Source of the DNA: an uncultured Peptostreptococcus sp.
Lineage (GTDB): Bacteria > Bacillota > Clostridia > Peptostreptococcales > Peptostreptococcaceae
NCBI GenBank assembly: GCA_900759325.1
Contig: CAAEUW010000027.1
Coordinates: 1-64,000 of the forward strand
Reading direction: 5' to 3'
Length of the DNA stretch: 64,000 bases
In this document: piece after piece, positions 34,970 through 43,628 of the stretch
How the letters are laid out: the number at the start of each line of letters is the position of its first letter
Position numbering within the stretch: the first letter of the stretch is position 1
Translations under genes and position numbers: made by a program
Notes under the pieces: generated by a model
Databases searched by the model: none
Seen by the model: the letters and a program-made list of their open reading frames with translations, nothing else
What the model was told of the DNA's origin: nothing

Positions 34970-35881
34970 ATGTTGAAGAATAGACATTTGGTTAGACCAG
35001 AAGATTTTTCTGTTGCAGAGATAGACTCTGTATTAGATCTGGGCTTGCAGATTAGCGCAAACCCACATTCTTATTTCAATACATGTGAAGGTAAGATATT
35101 GGCTACCCTATTTTATGAGCCATCTACTAGGACTAGGCTGAGCTTTGAGGCTGCCATGAATAGGCTAGGTGGTAGGGTGATTGGATTTTCAGATCCAGGA
35201 GCCTCATCAGTATCGAAGGGAGAGAGCCTAGAGGATACCATCACAACAGTTTCGAATTACGTAGATATAATCGCAATGAGACATCCCCAGTCAGGAGCAG
35301 CCAGTCAGGCATCTAAGGTTTGTAGGCTACCCTTTATAAATGCTGGCGATGGTGGAAATCAGCATCCGACTCAGACATTAACAGACTTATTAACTATAAA
35401 GGCCAATAGGGGCAGTTTAGATAATTTAACTATAGGTATGTGTGGCGACCTTAAGTATGGGCGTACAGTTCATTCTTTGGCCAAGGCTATGTCCAGGTAT
35501 ACAGGCATTAGGTTTGTATTTATTTCACCTGATGAGTTAAAGATGCCTCAATCAGTAAAGGACAATATAGAAGGAACTGAATATATAGAGACAGACGACC
35601 TTGTGGCCGCTATGCCAAGCCTTGATATCCTGTATATGACTAGGATACAGAGGGAGAGATTCGAGGACCAGGCAGAGTATGAAAGGCTAAAGGATAGCTA
35701 TATCCTGGATATGGAAAAGATGGGGTCTGCCAAGGAAGATATGATGGTCCTACACCCACTTCCAAGGGTAAATGAGATAGCTACTGAGGTTGATTCAGAC
35801 CCAAGGGCCAAGTATTTTGAACAGGCCCAGTACGGAATGTACGTAAGGATGGCCTTGATTATGAAGATGTTAGGTTTATAG
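34970..35881 (+). CDS. pyrB: Aspartate carbamoyltransferase, catalytic chain
   Basis: A 303-residue enzyme that makes N-carbamoyl-aspartate in pyrimidine synthesis. The carbamoyl-phosphate site S52-T-R-T-R56, followed by LSFE, and H132-P-T-Q135 are intact. The C-terminal aspartate domain ends HPLPRVNEIA...YGMYVRMALIMKMLGL. The ATG at 34970 behind GGAGG is chosen; the longer frame starts at a TTG inside the PyrR-type hairpin. pyrK follows within 10 bp. No regulatory chain gene (pyrI) is present beside it. Confidence 0.95.
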   Translation: MLKNRHLVRPEDFSVAEIDSVLDLGLQISANPHSYFNTCEGKILATLFYEPSTRTRLSFEAAMNRLGGRVIGFSDPGASSVSKGESLEDTITTVSNYVDIIAMRHPQSGAASQASKVCRLPFINAGDGGNQHPTQTLTDLLTIKANRGSLDNLTIGMCGDLKYGRTVHSLAKAMSRYTGIRFVFISPDELKMPQSVKDNIEGTEYIETDDLVAAMPSLDILYMTRIQRERFEDQAEYERLKDSYILDMEKMGSAKEDMMVLHPLPRVNEIATEVDSDPRAKYFEQAQYGMYVRMALIMKMLGL

Positions 35882-35890
35882 GTGGATGAT

Positions 35891-36580
35891 ATGGAATATA
35901 AGGTGATTGAAAATAGATATGTAGGTGAGGGTATGTACTACATAAAGATAGGGGGGAGCTTTGAAGCCAAGATGGGCCAGTTTTATATGCTAAGGGCCTG
36001 GGACAAGTTTCCACTCCTTTCTAGACCAATAAGTATATACCAGATAGATGATGAAGGAATTAGCTTTCTATACAAGAAGGTTGGCCAGGGTACACAGATA
36101 ATTTCCCAACTAAGAGAAGGAGACCCTATCAAGCTAGAGGGTCCATATGGTAATGGTTTTGAAAAGGTAGAGGGAAGGGTAGCCCTAGTTGGTGGAGGAA
36201 TAGGAATTGCTCCCCTTTATATGGTTGCTCAGAATATACCAAACTGCGATATTTACTTGGGTTTTAGGGACCAGGCAATTATGCTTGATGATTATAGGTC
36301 TGTCTGTAAGGACCTATACACTACAAGTGGAGACACGCTTGTAACAGATATTTTAAATGTTGAAGACTATGACTATATACTTACATGTGGACCAACTCCT
36401 ATGATGAAGAAGCTAATGGAGATGGTAGAAGGGACTAAGACTAGGATCCAGGTATCTCTGGAAAACCATATGGCATGTGGTGTAGGTGCCTGTCTAGTAT
36501 GTACCTGCAAGACTAAGTCGGGTAATAAGAAGACCTGTAAGGATGGACCAGTATTCTGGGGAGAGGATGTGATCTTATAA
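35891..36580 (+). CDS. pyrK: Dihydroorotate dehydrogenase B electron-transfer subunit
   Basis: A 229-residue flavoprotein with an FAD-binding ferredoxin-reductase fold (RPISIYQ, FAD site) and an NAD-binding region with GGGIGIAP. A C-terminal [2Fe-2S] site uses the cysteines in MACGVGACLVCTC and KKTCKDGPVF. It passes electrons from PyrD to NAD+. The ATG at 35891 has SD AGGTGG overlapping the pyrB stop; an in-frame GTG at 35882 lies inside that SD. Its stop overlaps the pyrD ATG (TAATG). Confidence 0.93.
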   Translation: MEYKVIENRYVGEGMYYIKIGGSFEAKMGQFYMLRAWDKFPLLSRPISIYQIDDEGISFLYKKVGQGTQIISQLREGDPIKLEGPYGNGFEKVEGRVALVGGGIGIAPLYMVAQNIPNCDIYLGFRDQAIMLDDYRSVCKDLYTTSGDTLVTDILNVEDYDYILTCGPTPMMKKLMEMVEGTKTRIQVSLENHMACGVGACLVCTCKTKSGNKKTCKDGPVFWGEDVIL

Positions 36581-37482
36581 TGGCAGATTTAAGAGTAAAC
36601 TTGTGTGGATTTGAGCTTAAAAACCCAATTATAATGGCATCTGGAACCTTTGGATTTGGCAAGGAATACGGTGAAATATATGATGTCAGCATTTTGGGTG
36701 GCATTAGCTCAAAGGGACTAACCCTAGTGGCTAAGCCAGGTAATGAGGGCATGAGGGTCCATGAGACTCCATCTGGTATGATGAATAGTGTAGGTTTAGA
36801 AAATCCTGGTGTCCAGGGCTTCATAGACAAGGAACTACCTGATTTTTCAAGGCTAGATACATGTAGGATAGTAAACCTTGGTGGTGGTTGTGAAGACGAC
36901 TATGTTGAGGGGGCTAGACTACTTGATGACAAGGATTTTGATATTGTTGAGCTAAATATATCCTGCCCTAATGTAAAGCATGGTGGTATGGCCTTTGGTA
37001 TCAAGTCAGAGGTTGCTAGAGAGGTGATTAGGAGCGTGAGGAAGGCTACCAAGAAGCCTCTTATAGTCAAGCTATCACCAAATGCAGAGGATATAGTGGA
37101 GATGGCCAAGGTTTGTCAAGAGGAGGGGGCCGATGGCATATCCCTTGTAAATACCTTCAAGGCCATGGCTATAGATATACATAAGAGAAGACCAGTCTTT
37201 AACAATGTGACAGCAGGCCTATCAGGACCAGCCATCAAGCCTATAGCCCTAAGGATGGTATACGAGGTTTGCCAGGCTGTGACTATACCGGTTGTTGGTA
37301 TGGGTGGTATCATGACTGCTGAGGATGTCATAGAGTTTATAATGGCGGGTGCAACCTGTGTCCAGCTGGGAACTGTAAACTTTGCTAATCCTAGGATTGG
37401 CCAGGAGATAATAGAGGACCTAAATAGGTTTATGGATGAAAATGGAATAAAGTCCCTAGATGAGATTAGGGGTATAATATAG
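36580..37482 (+). CDS. pyrD: Dihydroorotate dehydrogenase B, catalytic subunit
   Basis: A 300-residue FMN enzyme of class 1B. NPIIMASGTFGFG forms the FMN site, ELNISCPNVKHGG carries the catalytic cysteine, and VGMGGIMTAEDVIEF is the phosphate-binding loop. It oxidises dihydroorotate to orotate with PyrK and NAD+. It is translationally coupled to pyrK. Confidence 0.95.
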   Translation: MADLRVNLCGFELKNPIIMASGTFGFGKEYGEIYDVSILGGISSKGLTLVAKPGNEGMRVHETPSGMMNSVGLENPGVQGFIDKELPDFSRLDTCRIVNLGGGCEDDYVEGARLLDDKDFDIVELNISCPNVKHGGMAFGIKSEVAREVIRSVRKATKKPLIVKLSPNAEDIVEMAKVCQEEGADGISLVNTFKAMAIDIHKRRPVFNNVTAGLSGPAIKPIALRMVYEVCQAVTIPVVGMGGIMTAEDVIEFIMAGATCVQLGTVNFANPRIGQEIIEDLNRFMDENGIKSLDEIRGII

Positions 37483-37516
37483 GAAAAATATTTTATAAAA
37501 TCGTGGAGGTAAAGTT

Positions 37517-38098
37517 ATGGCAAATGTTGATGTAATACAGGTATTAAGGGATTGTGATGCACTATTGGAAGGACACTTCCTACTATCTTCAGGTAAGCAC
37601 TCAAACAGGTATGTACAGTGTGCCAAGGTATTGAGGTTTCCAGACCAGGCTGAGAAGGTCCTAAGCGTAGTAGTAGACAAGATCAAGGACCTAGACATAG
37701 ACCTAGTAGTTGGACCGGCTATGGGTGGTGTAGTAGTATCATATGAGCTGGGAAGACAGCTAGGCAAGGAAGCCATCTTTACAGAAAGAAAGAACAATAT
37801 CATGGAGTTAAGAAGAGGCTTTGAGGTAAAGCCTGGCGATAGGATAATAATAGCTGAAGACGTTGTTACTACAGGAAAGTCAACTAAGGAAACTAAGAAG
37901 GTTCTAGAGGAGTTGGGTGGCCAGGTAATAGGTGTAGCCTGTATAGCCAACAGGACTAAGGACGATATAGGTATGCCAATCTACAGTGCTATAGACCTAG
38001 ATATTCAGGTTTATGATGATGGTGCTTGTCCTCTATGTGATGCTGGCCAGATAGACCTAGTAAAGCCAGGTAGTAGAGAGTTCAAGAACGAGAAGTAG
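37517..38098 (+). CDS. pyrE: Orotate phosphoribosyltransferase
   Basis: 193 residues with the PRPP-binding motif IIIAEDVVTTGKST and the N-terminal LSSGKHSNRYVQC of the short OPRT type. It converts orotate and PRPP to OMP. It is the last gene of pyrBKDE; pyrC and pyrF are not in the window. CGTGGAGG precedes the ATG. A terminator follows. Confidence 0.94.
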   Translation: MANVDVIQVLRDCDALLEGHFLLSSGKHSNRYVQCAKVLRFPDQAEKVLSVVVDKIKDLDIDLVVGPAMGGVVVSYELGRQLGKEAIFTERKNNIMELRRGFEVKPGDRIIIAEDVVTTGKSTKETKKVLEELGGQVIGVACIANRTKDDIGMPIYSAIDLDIQVYDDGACPLCDAGQIDLVKPGSREFKNEK

Positions 38099-38145
38099 AA
38101 ATACAGAGAAAAATAAAAATAAATAATAAGTAGTAAAAGCAAATT

Positions 38146-38190
38146 AGACAGTATCTAGATAGGGTTGACCTCTGGCTACTGTCTTTTTTT
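38146..38190 (+). terminator. Terminator of the pyrBKDE operon
   Basis: AGACAGTA (38146-38153) pairs with TACTGTCT (38177-38184), followed by a run of seven Ts. Confidence 0.85.
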
Positions 38191-38232
38191 ATATTCCTTG
38201 TAAGAAAATAGAAATTATTTTCAAAAAAAGTA

Positions 38233-38261
38233 TTGAAAAATATTTTCAACTAGTTTATAAT
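38233..38261 (+). promoter_or_regulatory. Promoter with overlapping palindrome for the TetR-ECF operon
   Basis: TTGAAA (38233-38238), 17 bases and TATAAT (38256-38261). The perfect palindrome TTGAAAA-ATA-TTTTCAA (38233-38249) covers the -35. A related half, AAATTATTTTCAA, lies about 22 bp upstream. TetR autoregulation here is inferred. Confidence 0.65.
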
Positions 38262-38311
38262 AATCTTAAATAAACAATGTTCACCAAATTATATTAATCT
38301 TAAGCACAAGG

Positions 38312-38336
38312 ATAATCGGGTATTTTACCCGATTAT
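38312..38336 (+). promoter_or_regulatory. Perfect 11-bp hairpin in the tetR leader
   Basis: ATAATCGGGTA-TTT-TACCCGATTAT, followed by a modest T-rich stretch. It is nested in a looser outer repeat, TGTTCAC (38279) with GTGAACA (38353). It could be an operator or an attenuator in the untranslated leader. Confidence 0.6.
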
Positions 38337-38394
38337 ATTTGTTTAAGGGATTAGTGAACAAAAATTAATTCTGTTTATTAAAAAGGAGACTAAA

Positions 38395-39093
38395 TTGGCT
38401 AGAGACAAGCTTTTAAGTAAAAATTTGATATTAAAAAATGCAAAAATTGAATTTCTTGATAAGGGCTTTGAAAAGGCTTCAATGAGGACTATAGCAAGAC
38501 AGTCAGGCCTGACAGTCGGGGCAATTTACAGGTATTTTAAGTCTAAGGAGGACCTGTTTGAGGCCCTGGTCCAACCAACACTTGACGAGCTAATGAAGAT
38601 ATTTATGAGGGAGCTAGATGATGCCTCAAACAAGCAAAAATACACAAATATCCAGGAAGGATATGATATGGGTTTAATAGAGTCACATACTGGTATCCTC
38701 TGCTTCCTAGATTATTTATATGACAACTTTGATGACTTTACCCTCCTATTTAAGTGTAGTCAGGGTACAAAATTCGAAAATATCCAGGACTTCTTCGTGG
38801 ATATGGAGGTCAAGGGAAGCAAGATGTATATAGCTGAAATGGAGGCCCGTGGCATCATGAAAAACCCATTTACAGAGACAGAACTCCACATATTCTGCAC
38901 TATGTCTATTACGCCGATTTTTGAAATCATAGACCATAGGTACGACTATGAAGAGGCTGTAAGGATATTAAAGCTAATGTCCTATGGCCAAAGCTGGGCC
39001 TGGAACAAGATATGCCTACTGGGAGACTCTAGAGACCTAGGTCCAAGCTGTGATTTGAAGATTGAAAATGAACCAGGATCTAGTGAAATTTAA
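38395..39093 (+). CDS. TetR-family regulator of the ECF/ABC transport cluster
   Basis: A 232-residue TetR protein: an N-terminal helix-turn-helix (ASMRTIARQSGLTVGAIYRYFKSKEDLFEAL split across residues ~26-56) and a helical ligand domain. The start is TTG at 38395, six bases after AAGGAG; no ATG is available upstream in frame. It is the first gene of a cluster with ECF T, A and S components and two ABC transporters, so it most likely controls them. The ligand is unknown. Confidence 0.87.
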   Translation: MARDKLLSKNLILKNAKIEFLDKGFEKASMRTIARQSGLTVGAIYRYFKSKEDLFEALVQPTLDELMKIFMRELDDASNKQKYTNIQEGYDMGLIESHTGILCFLDYLYDNFDDFTLLFKCSQGTKFENIQDFFVDMEVKGSKMYIAEMEARGIMKNPFTETELHIFCTMSITPIFEIIDHRYDYEEAVRILKLMSYGQSWAWNKICLLGDSRDLGPSCDLKIENEPGSSEI

Positions 39094-39207
39094 TCAAGTC
39101 TATATAAGGCTATAAGGATTGATAGTAATGGCTTGAAGAAGAGGGGGATGATGTAGATACCATATATAAATAAAGGGATTAGAGCTAAAAAACAGAGGGG
39201 GGATATT

Positions 39208-39882
39208 GTGAAGAATTTTAGGTTTGATGCTCTTACATTAATTTTAATCAATGCCATAATGCCGGTCATGTGCGCTATATTTCCATCCCAAAAAATGGTG
39301 GCACTTACCTATATCATGGCTAGCCTTATCCTAGTAGTTTCGGGCAATATGAGGAGAATTTTCAAGGTGATTTGTGTGGTGGCTGTATTTTTAGCTATAT
39401 ATCTCATTAATGAGTATTACGGCTTTAGTGCTATACTGGCTGCCTGGGCTAGGATGATGCTATTATTCATGCCTTGCTTTATGATAGCAGCACTGCTGAT
39501 CACCGAGTATAAATCGTCCGAGGTCTTGTCAGGACTGCAAAGGCTTAGGCTACCAAAGATATTTATAATAGGCATAACAGTAACAATAAGGTACATACCG
39601 ACCTTCTATAGGGAATTTAAAATCATCAAGAAGGCCATGAAAATCAGGGGGATAGAATTTTCGGCCCTACATCCAATCAGGACCTTTGAATATCTTATGG
39701 TTCCCCAGCTTTTCCGTTGCGTAGCCCTGAGCACAGAGCTTACCTGTGCAGGACTTACCAAGGGAATAAGTGCAAAAAATGATAGGACTAGCTACTATGG
39801 TAGTGGCTTTGGTCCCATAGACTATACCAGTTTTATAGTCCTAATCCTAGGATATATCCTAATAATTGGGGGGATAGTTTGA
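39208..39882 (+). CDS. ECF transporter T component (EcfT-like)
   Basis: A 224-residue membrane protein with five to six helices and the coupling-helix region typical of EcfT (KAMKIRGIEFSALHP, with A-x-x-x-R-G). It couples the ATPase to an S component. It starts with GTG at 39208 behind GGGGGGA. The stop TGA overlaps the start of the next gene. Confidence 0.85.
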   Translation: MKNFRFDALTLILINAIMPVMCAIFPSQKMVALTYIMASLILVVSGNMRRIFKVICVVAVFLAIYLINEYYGFSAILAAWARMMLLFMPCFMIAALLITEYKSSEVLSGLQRLRLPKIFIIGITVTIRYIPTFYREFKIIKKAMKIRGIEFSALHPIRTFEYLMVPQLFRCVALSTELTCAGLTKGISAKNDRTSYYGSGFGPIDYTSFIVLILGYILIIGGIV

Positions 39883-41294
39883 TGAAAAATAAGATAATCG
39901 AATTTAAAAATGTAGCCTTTAGCTATATGGACAAGGATGACTACGCCCTAAGGGATGTCAATTTTAGTATTGAGGAAGGGTCCCTGGTCTTTATAAGTGG
40001 TAAGAGTGGGTCCGGTAAGTCAACCCTCCTAACCCTCTTAAATGGGATTATTCCAGAGGTAATTGAGGGCCAGCTAGAGGGACAAATCCTGATAGACGGC
40101 AAGGGGGACCTAGATGTAAGCGATAGGAGCCTTATCCTTGGAAACGTATTCCAAAACCCGAGAAGCCAGTTTTTTACGACGGATACTACGGCAGAATTGG
40201 TATTTGCCTTGGAAAATTATGGGGTAGAAAGGGAGGCTATAAAGAAGAGGTTGGACTCTATCATAGAAGAATACAATGTAGACTACCTAAGGGATAGGAG
40301 CTTATTTGAGATATCCTCGGGTGAAAGGCAGCTAATCGCCCTCCTAACAGTCCTGATTATGGATCCAAAGGTAATCATATTTGATGAGCCATCAGCCAAT
40401 CTTGACTATGGAAATTCAATGAGGCTAAGAAGACAAATTATAGACCTCAAGGCAGAGGGCAAGACTATTATTGTAGCAGACCACAGAAATTTTTATCTGA
40501 AGGGAATTATAGACAAGGTCCTCCTAGTTGAGGACAAGACAGTCAAGTCTTTTGGGTCCGAGCAAGACTTATTGAAGGGGGACTATAAAAATCGTAGCTT
40601 TGATATCTTTGCAGGTGATTACGGCCGAGTGAAAAAGCTGGGACCTGGTCAAGGGGGTGTGACTATAGAGGGCCTATCCTACAAGGATATTATAAGGGAC
40701 CTAAGCATTCAATTTGAGGAAAATGAGGTTACAAGTATAGTTGGAGTCAACGGTGTAGGAAAAACCACCCTAGCCGAGCTAATCAGCAGGTCTCTAAAGC
40801 CTGAAAAGGGCAAAATACAAGTGGAAGGTCAGGCTATGTACCTAATGCAGGATGCAGACTTTCAGCTATTTGGTTCGTCCTGTCTCAAGGAATTAGAGCT
40901 TGCTCAAAAGGATGAGGCTATTAATATAGAGGCACTTAAAAGTCTGGATATTGATATGCTTAAGGACAAGCATCCCCAGAGTCTGAGTGGGGGAGAGAAG
41001 CAAAGACTACAAATGGCCATAGCCAGGGTTAGTGGCAATAAGGTTGTAATCCTGGATGAGCCGACCAGTGGGCTTGACAAGTCCTCTATGGAAAGGGTCT
41101 GCTCTATGATAGAGACCTTAAAAGAGTCTAGGACCATAATTGTAATATCACATGATTATGAGTTTATTCGGAGGGTGAGCGATTCAGTTGCCTATCTTTC
41201 GGACGGACAAATAAGGGAAAAATTTAAATTAAATGAGGATAATGTAGAAAAGTTAAATAGTATTTATAAGGAGATGGAGGTTCATTATGAGTAG
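39882..41294 (+). CDS. Fused ECF ATPase (two ABC domains in one chain)
   Basis: 470 residues with two complete ABC ATPase domains. Domain 1 has Walker A GKSGSGKS (40-47), signature SSGERQ and Walker B VIIFDEPSANLD. Domain 2 has Walker A GVNGVGKT (288-295), signature LSGGEKQ and Walker B VVILDEPTSGLD. It replaces the separate EcfA and EcfA' subunits. The ATG at 39882 overlaps the ecfT stop, and its own end overlaps the S-component start by eight bases. Confidence 0.9.
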   Translation: MKNKIIEFKNVAFSYMDKDDYALRDVNFSIEEGSLVFISGKSGSGKSTLLTLLNGIIPEVIEGQLEGQILIDGKGDLDVSDRSLILGNVFQNPRSQFFTTDTTAELVFALENYGVEREAIKKRLDSIIEEYNVDYLRDRSLFEISSGERQLIALLTVLIMDPKVIIFDEPSANLDYGNSMRLRRQIIDLKAEGKTIIVADHRNFYLKGIIDKVLLVEDKTVKSFGSEQDLLKGDYKNRSFDIFAGDYGRVKKLGPGQGGVTIEGLSYKDIIRDLSIQFEENEVTSIVGVNGVGKTTLAELISRSLKPEKGKIQVEGQAMYLMQDADFQLFGSSCLKELELAQKDEAINIEALKSLDIDMLKDKHPQSLSGGEKQRLQMAIARVSGNKVVILDEPTSGLDKSSMERVCSMIETLKESRTIIVISHDYEFIRRVSDSVAYLSDGQIREKFKLNEDNVEKLNSIYKEMEVHYE

Positions 41295-41874
41295 AAAACT
41301 AAAAATTAAAGACATACTATTACTAGCCTTGTTAACAGCAATTTATATGATTATTTACATGATTTGTATGGCAATTATATCGCCATTGGGGGCCTTTGGT
41401 CATGCCATAAGCCCTGGTATTTGTGGTGTTTTTGCAGGTACGGTAATCTACTTTATGTCTAGAAAGGTTGGCAAAATGTGGCAGTTTACTATCTTTACGC
41501 TCCTAGTAATGGGAGTATTTGCCCTTATGGGTGGTGGATATTTGCCATGGCTAATCACATCTGTATCAACAGCAATTATAGCGGATTTTATTGCATCAAG
41601 AGAGGAAAGACCGAGTGTATTTAAACTTGCAATTGCATCAGGCCTACTTCATATGGGCCAGGCATGGGGAGCCATTATTCCATCGCTTTTCTTCCTAGAA
41701 TCCTATAGGTCAACTTGGATTAAGCGTGGTCAAACAGCTGCCCAAATGGATGACATGATAAAATACACTGCAGGAACATGGGGAATCGTCAATTCTCTTA
41801 TCACCTTTGTTCTGGCAGCAATTGGTATATATATAGGATATCTTATTCTTAGAAAGCACTTTAGAGAGGATTAG
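41287..41874 (+). CDS. ECF transporter S component, MptD/Trep_Strep family
   Basis: A 195-residue membrane protein with about five helices. KIKDILLLALLTAIYMIIYM at the N-terminus and the G-x-F-G-H-x-I-S-P-G-I-x-G loop are typical of the MptD/Trep_Strep S-component family. It would bind the substrate for the EcfT/EcfA module encoded just upstream. The substrate is not known; company with siderophore-importer-like ABC proteins suggests a metal chelate. AGGAG precedes the start. Confidence 0.8.
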   Translation: MSRKLKIKDILLLALLTAIYMIIYMICMAIISPLGAFGHAISPGICGVFAGTVIYFMSRKVGKMWQFTIFTLLVMGVFALMGGGYLPWLITSVSTAIIADFIASREERPSVFKLAIASGLLHMGQAWGAIIPSLFFLESYRSTWIKRGQTAAQMDDMIKYTAGTWGIVNSLITFVLAAIGIYIGYLILRKHFRED

Positions 41875-41885
41875 GTGGTTTAGAA

Positions 41886-43628
41886 ATGGATACATTTAAA
41901 CGTTTATTTAGTTATGCAGAGGAGAAGAAGCACTTTATGGTCATGGCCCTTATCTTATCAGGCCTTGCAACTGTGGTTTCCTTTGTACCCTACTACTACT
42001 TCCTTAAGTTATTGAGGGAGATAACATCAACTAGTAGACCAGATTTAATAGGAACATATTCCTACTGGATTTTGTTGACAACTACGGCCTATGCCTTGAT
42101 ATATTTTCTTGCCCTGGCCTGCAGTCACGTCTTTGCCTTTAGGATAGAGACAAATATGAAGAAGAGGGGCTTAAATGAACTCTTGGGAGCATCCTTTGCC
42201 TTTTTCGATATGAATCCATCTGGTAAGACAAGGAAGACTATTGATGATAACTCAGTGAACACCCATACTGTTATAGCCCACCTATTACCGGACTCAGTCA
42301 ATGCGGTCTTGTTTCCGATCTGTCTACTAGGATTGGCCTTTGTTACTAATATTTATGTTGGTATACTCTTGGTTTGTGCCATAATATTTGCGACAGTTTG
42401 CTTTAAGTTTATGTATTCTGACACTAGTATGATGAAGGACTATATGGATGCACTTGACGATATAAACTCTGAAACAGTAGAGTATGTAAGAGGTATCCAG
42501 GTAATCAAGATCTTTGACATGGTTATAGAGTCCTTCGAAAGGCTATACAAGTCTATACTTCGCTATTCTGAGGTTATAAATAGGCAGTGCCAGCTGTGCA
42601 AGATTCCATTTGTAGCCTTCCAATGTGGTATGATGTCATTTGGGGCAATTATAATCGTAATTGCCAGTAGACAGCTTGGAAAGGGTATGGTAGTTGGTGA
42701 AGTAATTAGCATGACTGTGTTTTTTGTTGCCTTTGTAGGCATGCTTAATAATGCCTTTATGAAGATTATGTTTTTTAGTAGGAACTATCAACTAGGCCAG
42801 GATGCTATCGATAGGTTGGAAGATATATTTGCCAAGATGGAAAAAAATAAATTGGAAAGTGGTTCTATTGAAAAGATGGATAGCTATGATATTGAGTTTG
42901 AAAATGTTGGATTTAAATATGAAGAAGGTGTCAATGTCCTATCAGACTTCAACTTGAAACTAGAAGCTGGCAAGGTATATGCCCTTGTAGGTTCATCTGG
43001 AAGTGGTAAATCGACTATAGCTAAATTGATATCAGGCTTCTATCCGGTGTCCTCAGGCCAATTAAAAATCGGTGGCAGAGATATTAAAGAATATAGCAGC
43101 AAGGTACTAGAAAGGAATGTAGCCTTTGTTTTCCAAAAATCAAAGTTATTTAAGACTAGTATTTACGAAAATGTAAGGCTGGCTAGACCTGAAAGTAGCC
43201 ATGAAGAGGTGATGAGAGCCTTGAATATGGCAATGTGCTCCAGCATACTTGATAAGTTTGAGACCCGAGAAGAGACAATTATCGGGGCTAAGGGGGTCCA
43301 TCTATCAGGTGGAGAGATGCAGAGGATAGCAGTGGCAAGGGCCATCTTAAAGGATGCCCCTATAGTTATCCTAGATGAGGCGAGCGCAGCCAGTGACCCA
43401 GAAAATGAATATGAAATGCAGAGAGCCTTTAAGGCACTAATGAGGGGTAAGACAGTAATTATGATAGCCCATAGGCTTTCAAGTATTAGAAATGTAGATG
43501 AAATTTTGCTTGTTGAGGATGGCCAGGTAGTAGAGCGTGGATCCCACGACCAGTTAATGGCGGGTCAAACAAAGTACAGGTATTTCCAAGACCTATTCAA
43601 CAAGGCAAATGAATGGAGGTTGGCATAA
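41886..43628 (+). CDS. ABC transporter half-molecule, exporter fold (first of a pair)
   Basis: 580 residues: six transmembrane helices (about 1-310) then an ATPase domain with GSSGSGKST, HLSGGEMQR and IVILDEASAASD. The fold is that of type IV exporters, which also includes siderophore importers such as YbtP/YbtQ and IrtAB. It starts 12 bp after the S component and its stop overlaps the start of the second half-transporter (TAATG), so the two probably form a heterodimer. Confidence 0.88.
   Translation: MDTFKRLFSYAEEKKHFMVMALILSGLATVVSFVPYYYFLKLLREITSTSRPDLIGTYSYWILLTTTAYALIYFLALACSHVFAFRIETNMKKRGLNELLGASFAFFDMNPSGKTRKTIDDNSVNTHTVIAHLLPDSVNAVLFPICLLGLAFVTNIYVGILLVCAIIFATVCFKFMYSDTSMMKDYMDALDDINSETVEYVRGIQVIKIFDMVIESFERLYKSILRYSEVINRQCQLCKIPFVAFQCGMMSFGAIIIVIASRQLGKGMVVGEVISMTVFFVAFVGMLNNAFMKIMFFSRNYQLGQDAIDRLEDIFAKMEKNKLESGSIEKMDSYDIEFENVGFKYEEGVNVLSDFNLKLEAGKVYALVGSSGSGKSTIAKLISGFYPVSSGQLKIGGRDIKEYSSKVLERNVAFVFQKSKLFKTSIYENVRLARPESSHEEVMRALNMAMCSSILDKFETREETIIGAKGVHLSGGEMQRIAVARAILKDAPIVILDEASAASDPENEYEMQRAFKALMRGKTVIMIAHRLSSIRNVDEILLVEDGQVVERGSHDQLMAGQTKYRYFQDLFNKANEWRLA

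Noticed and set aside
39882..41294. Two separate ECF ATPase genes
   Set aside because: The frame runs unbroken through both ABC domains with no internal start behind an SD, so it is a natural fusion.
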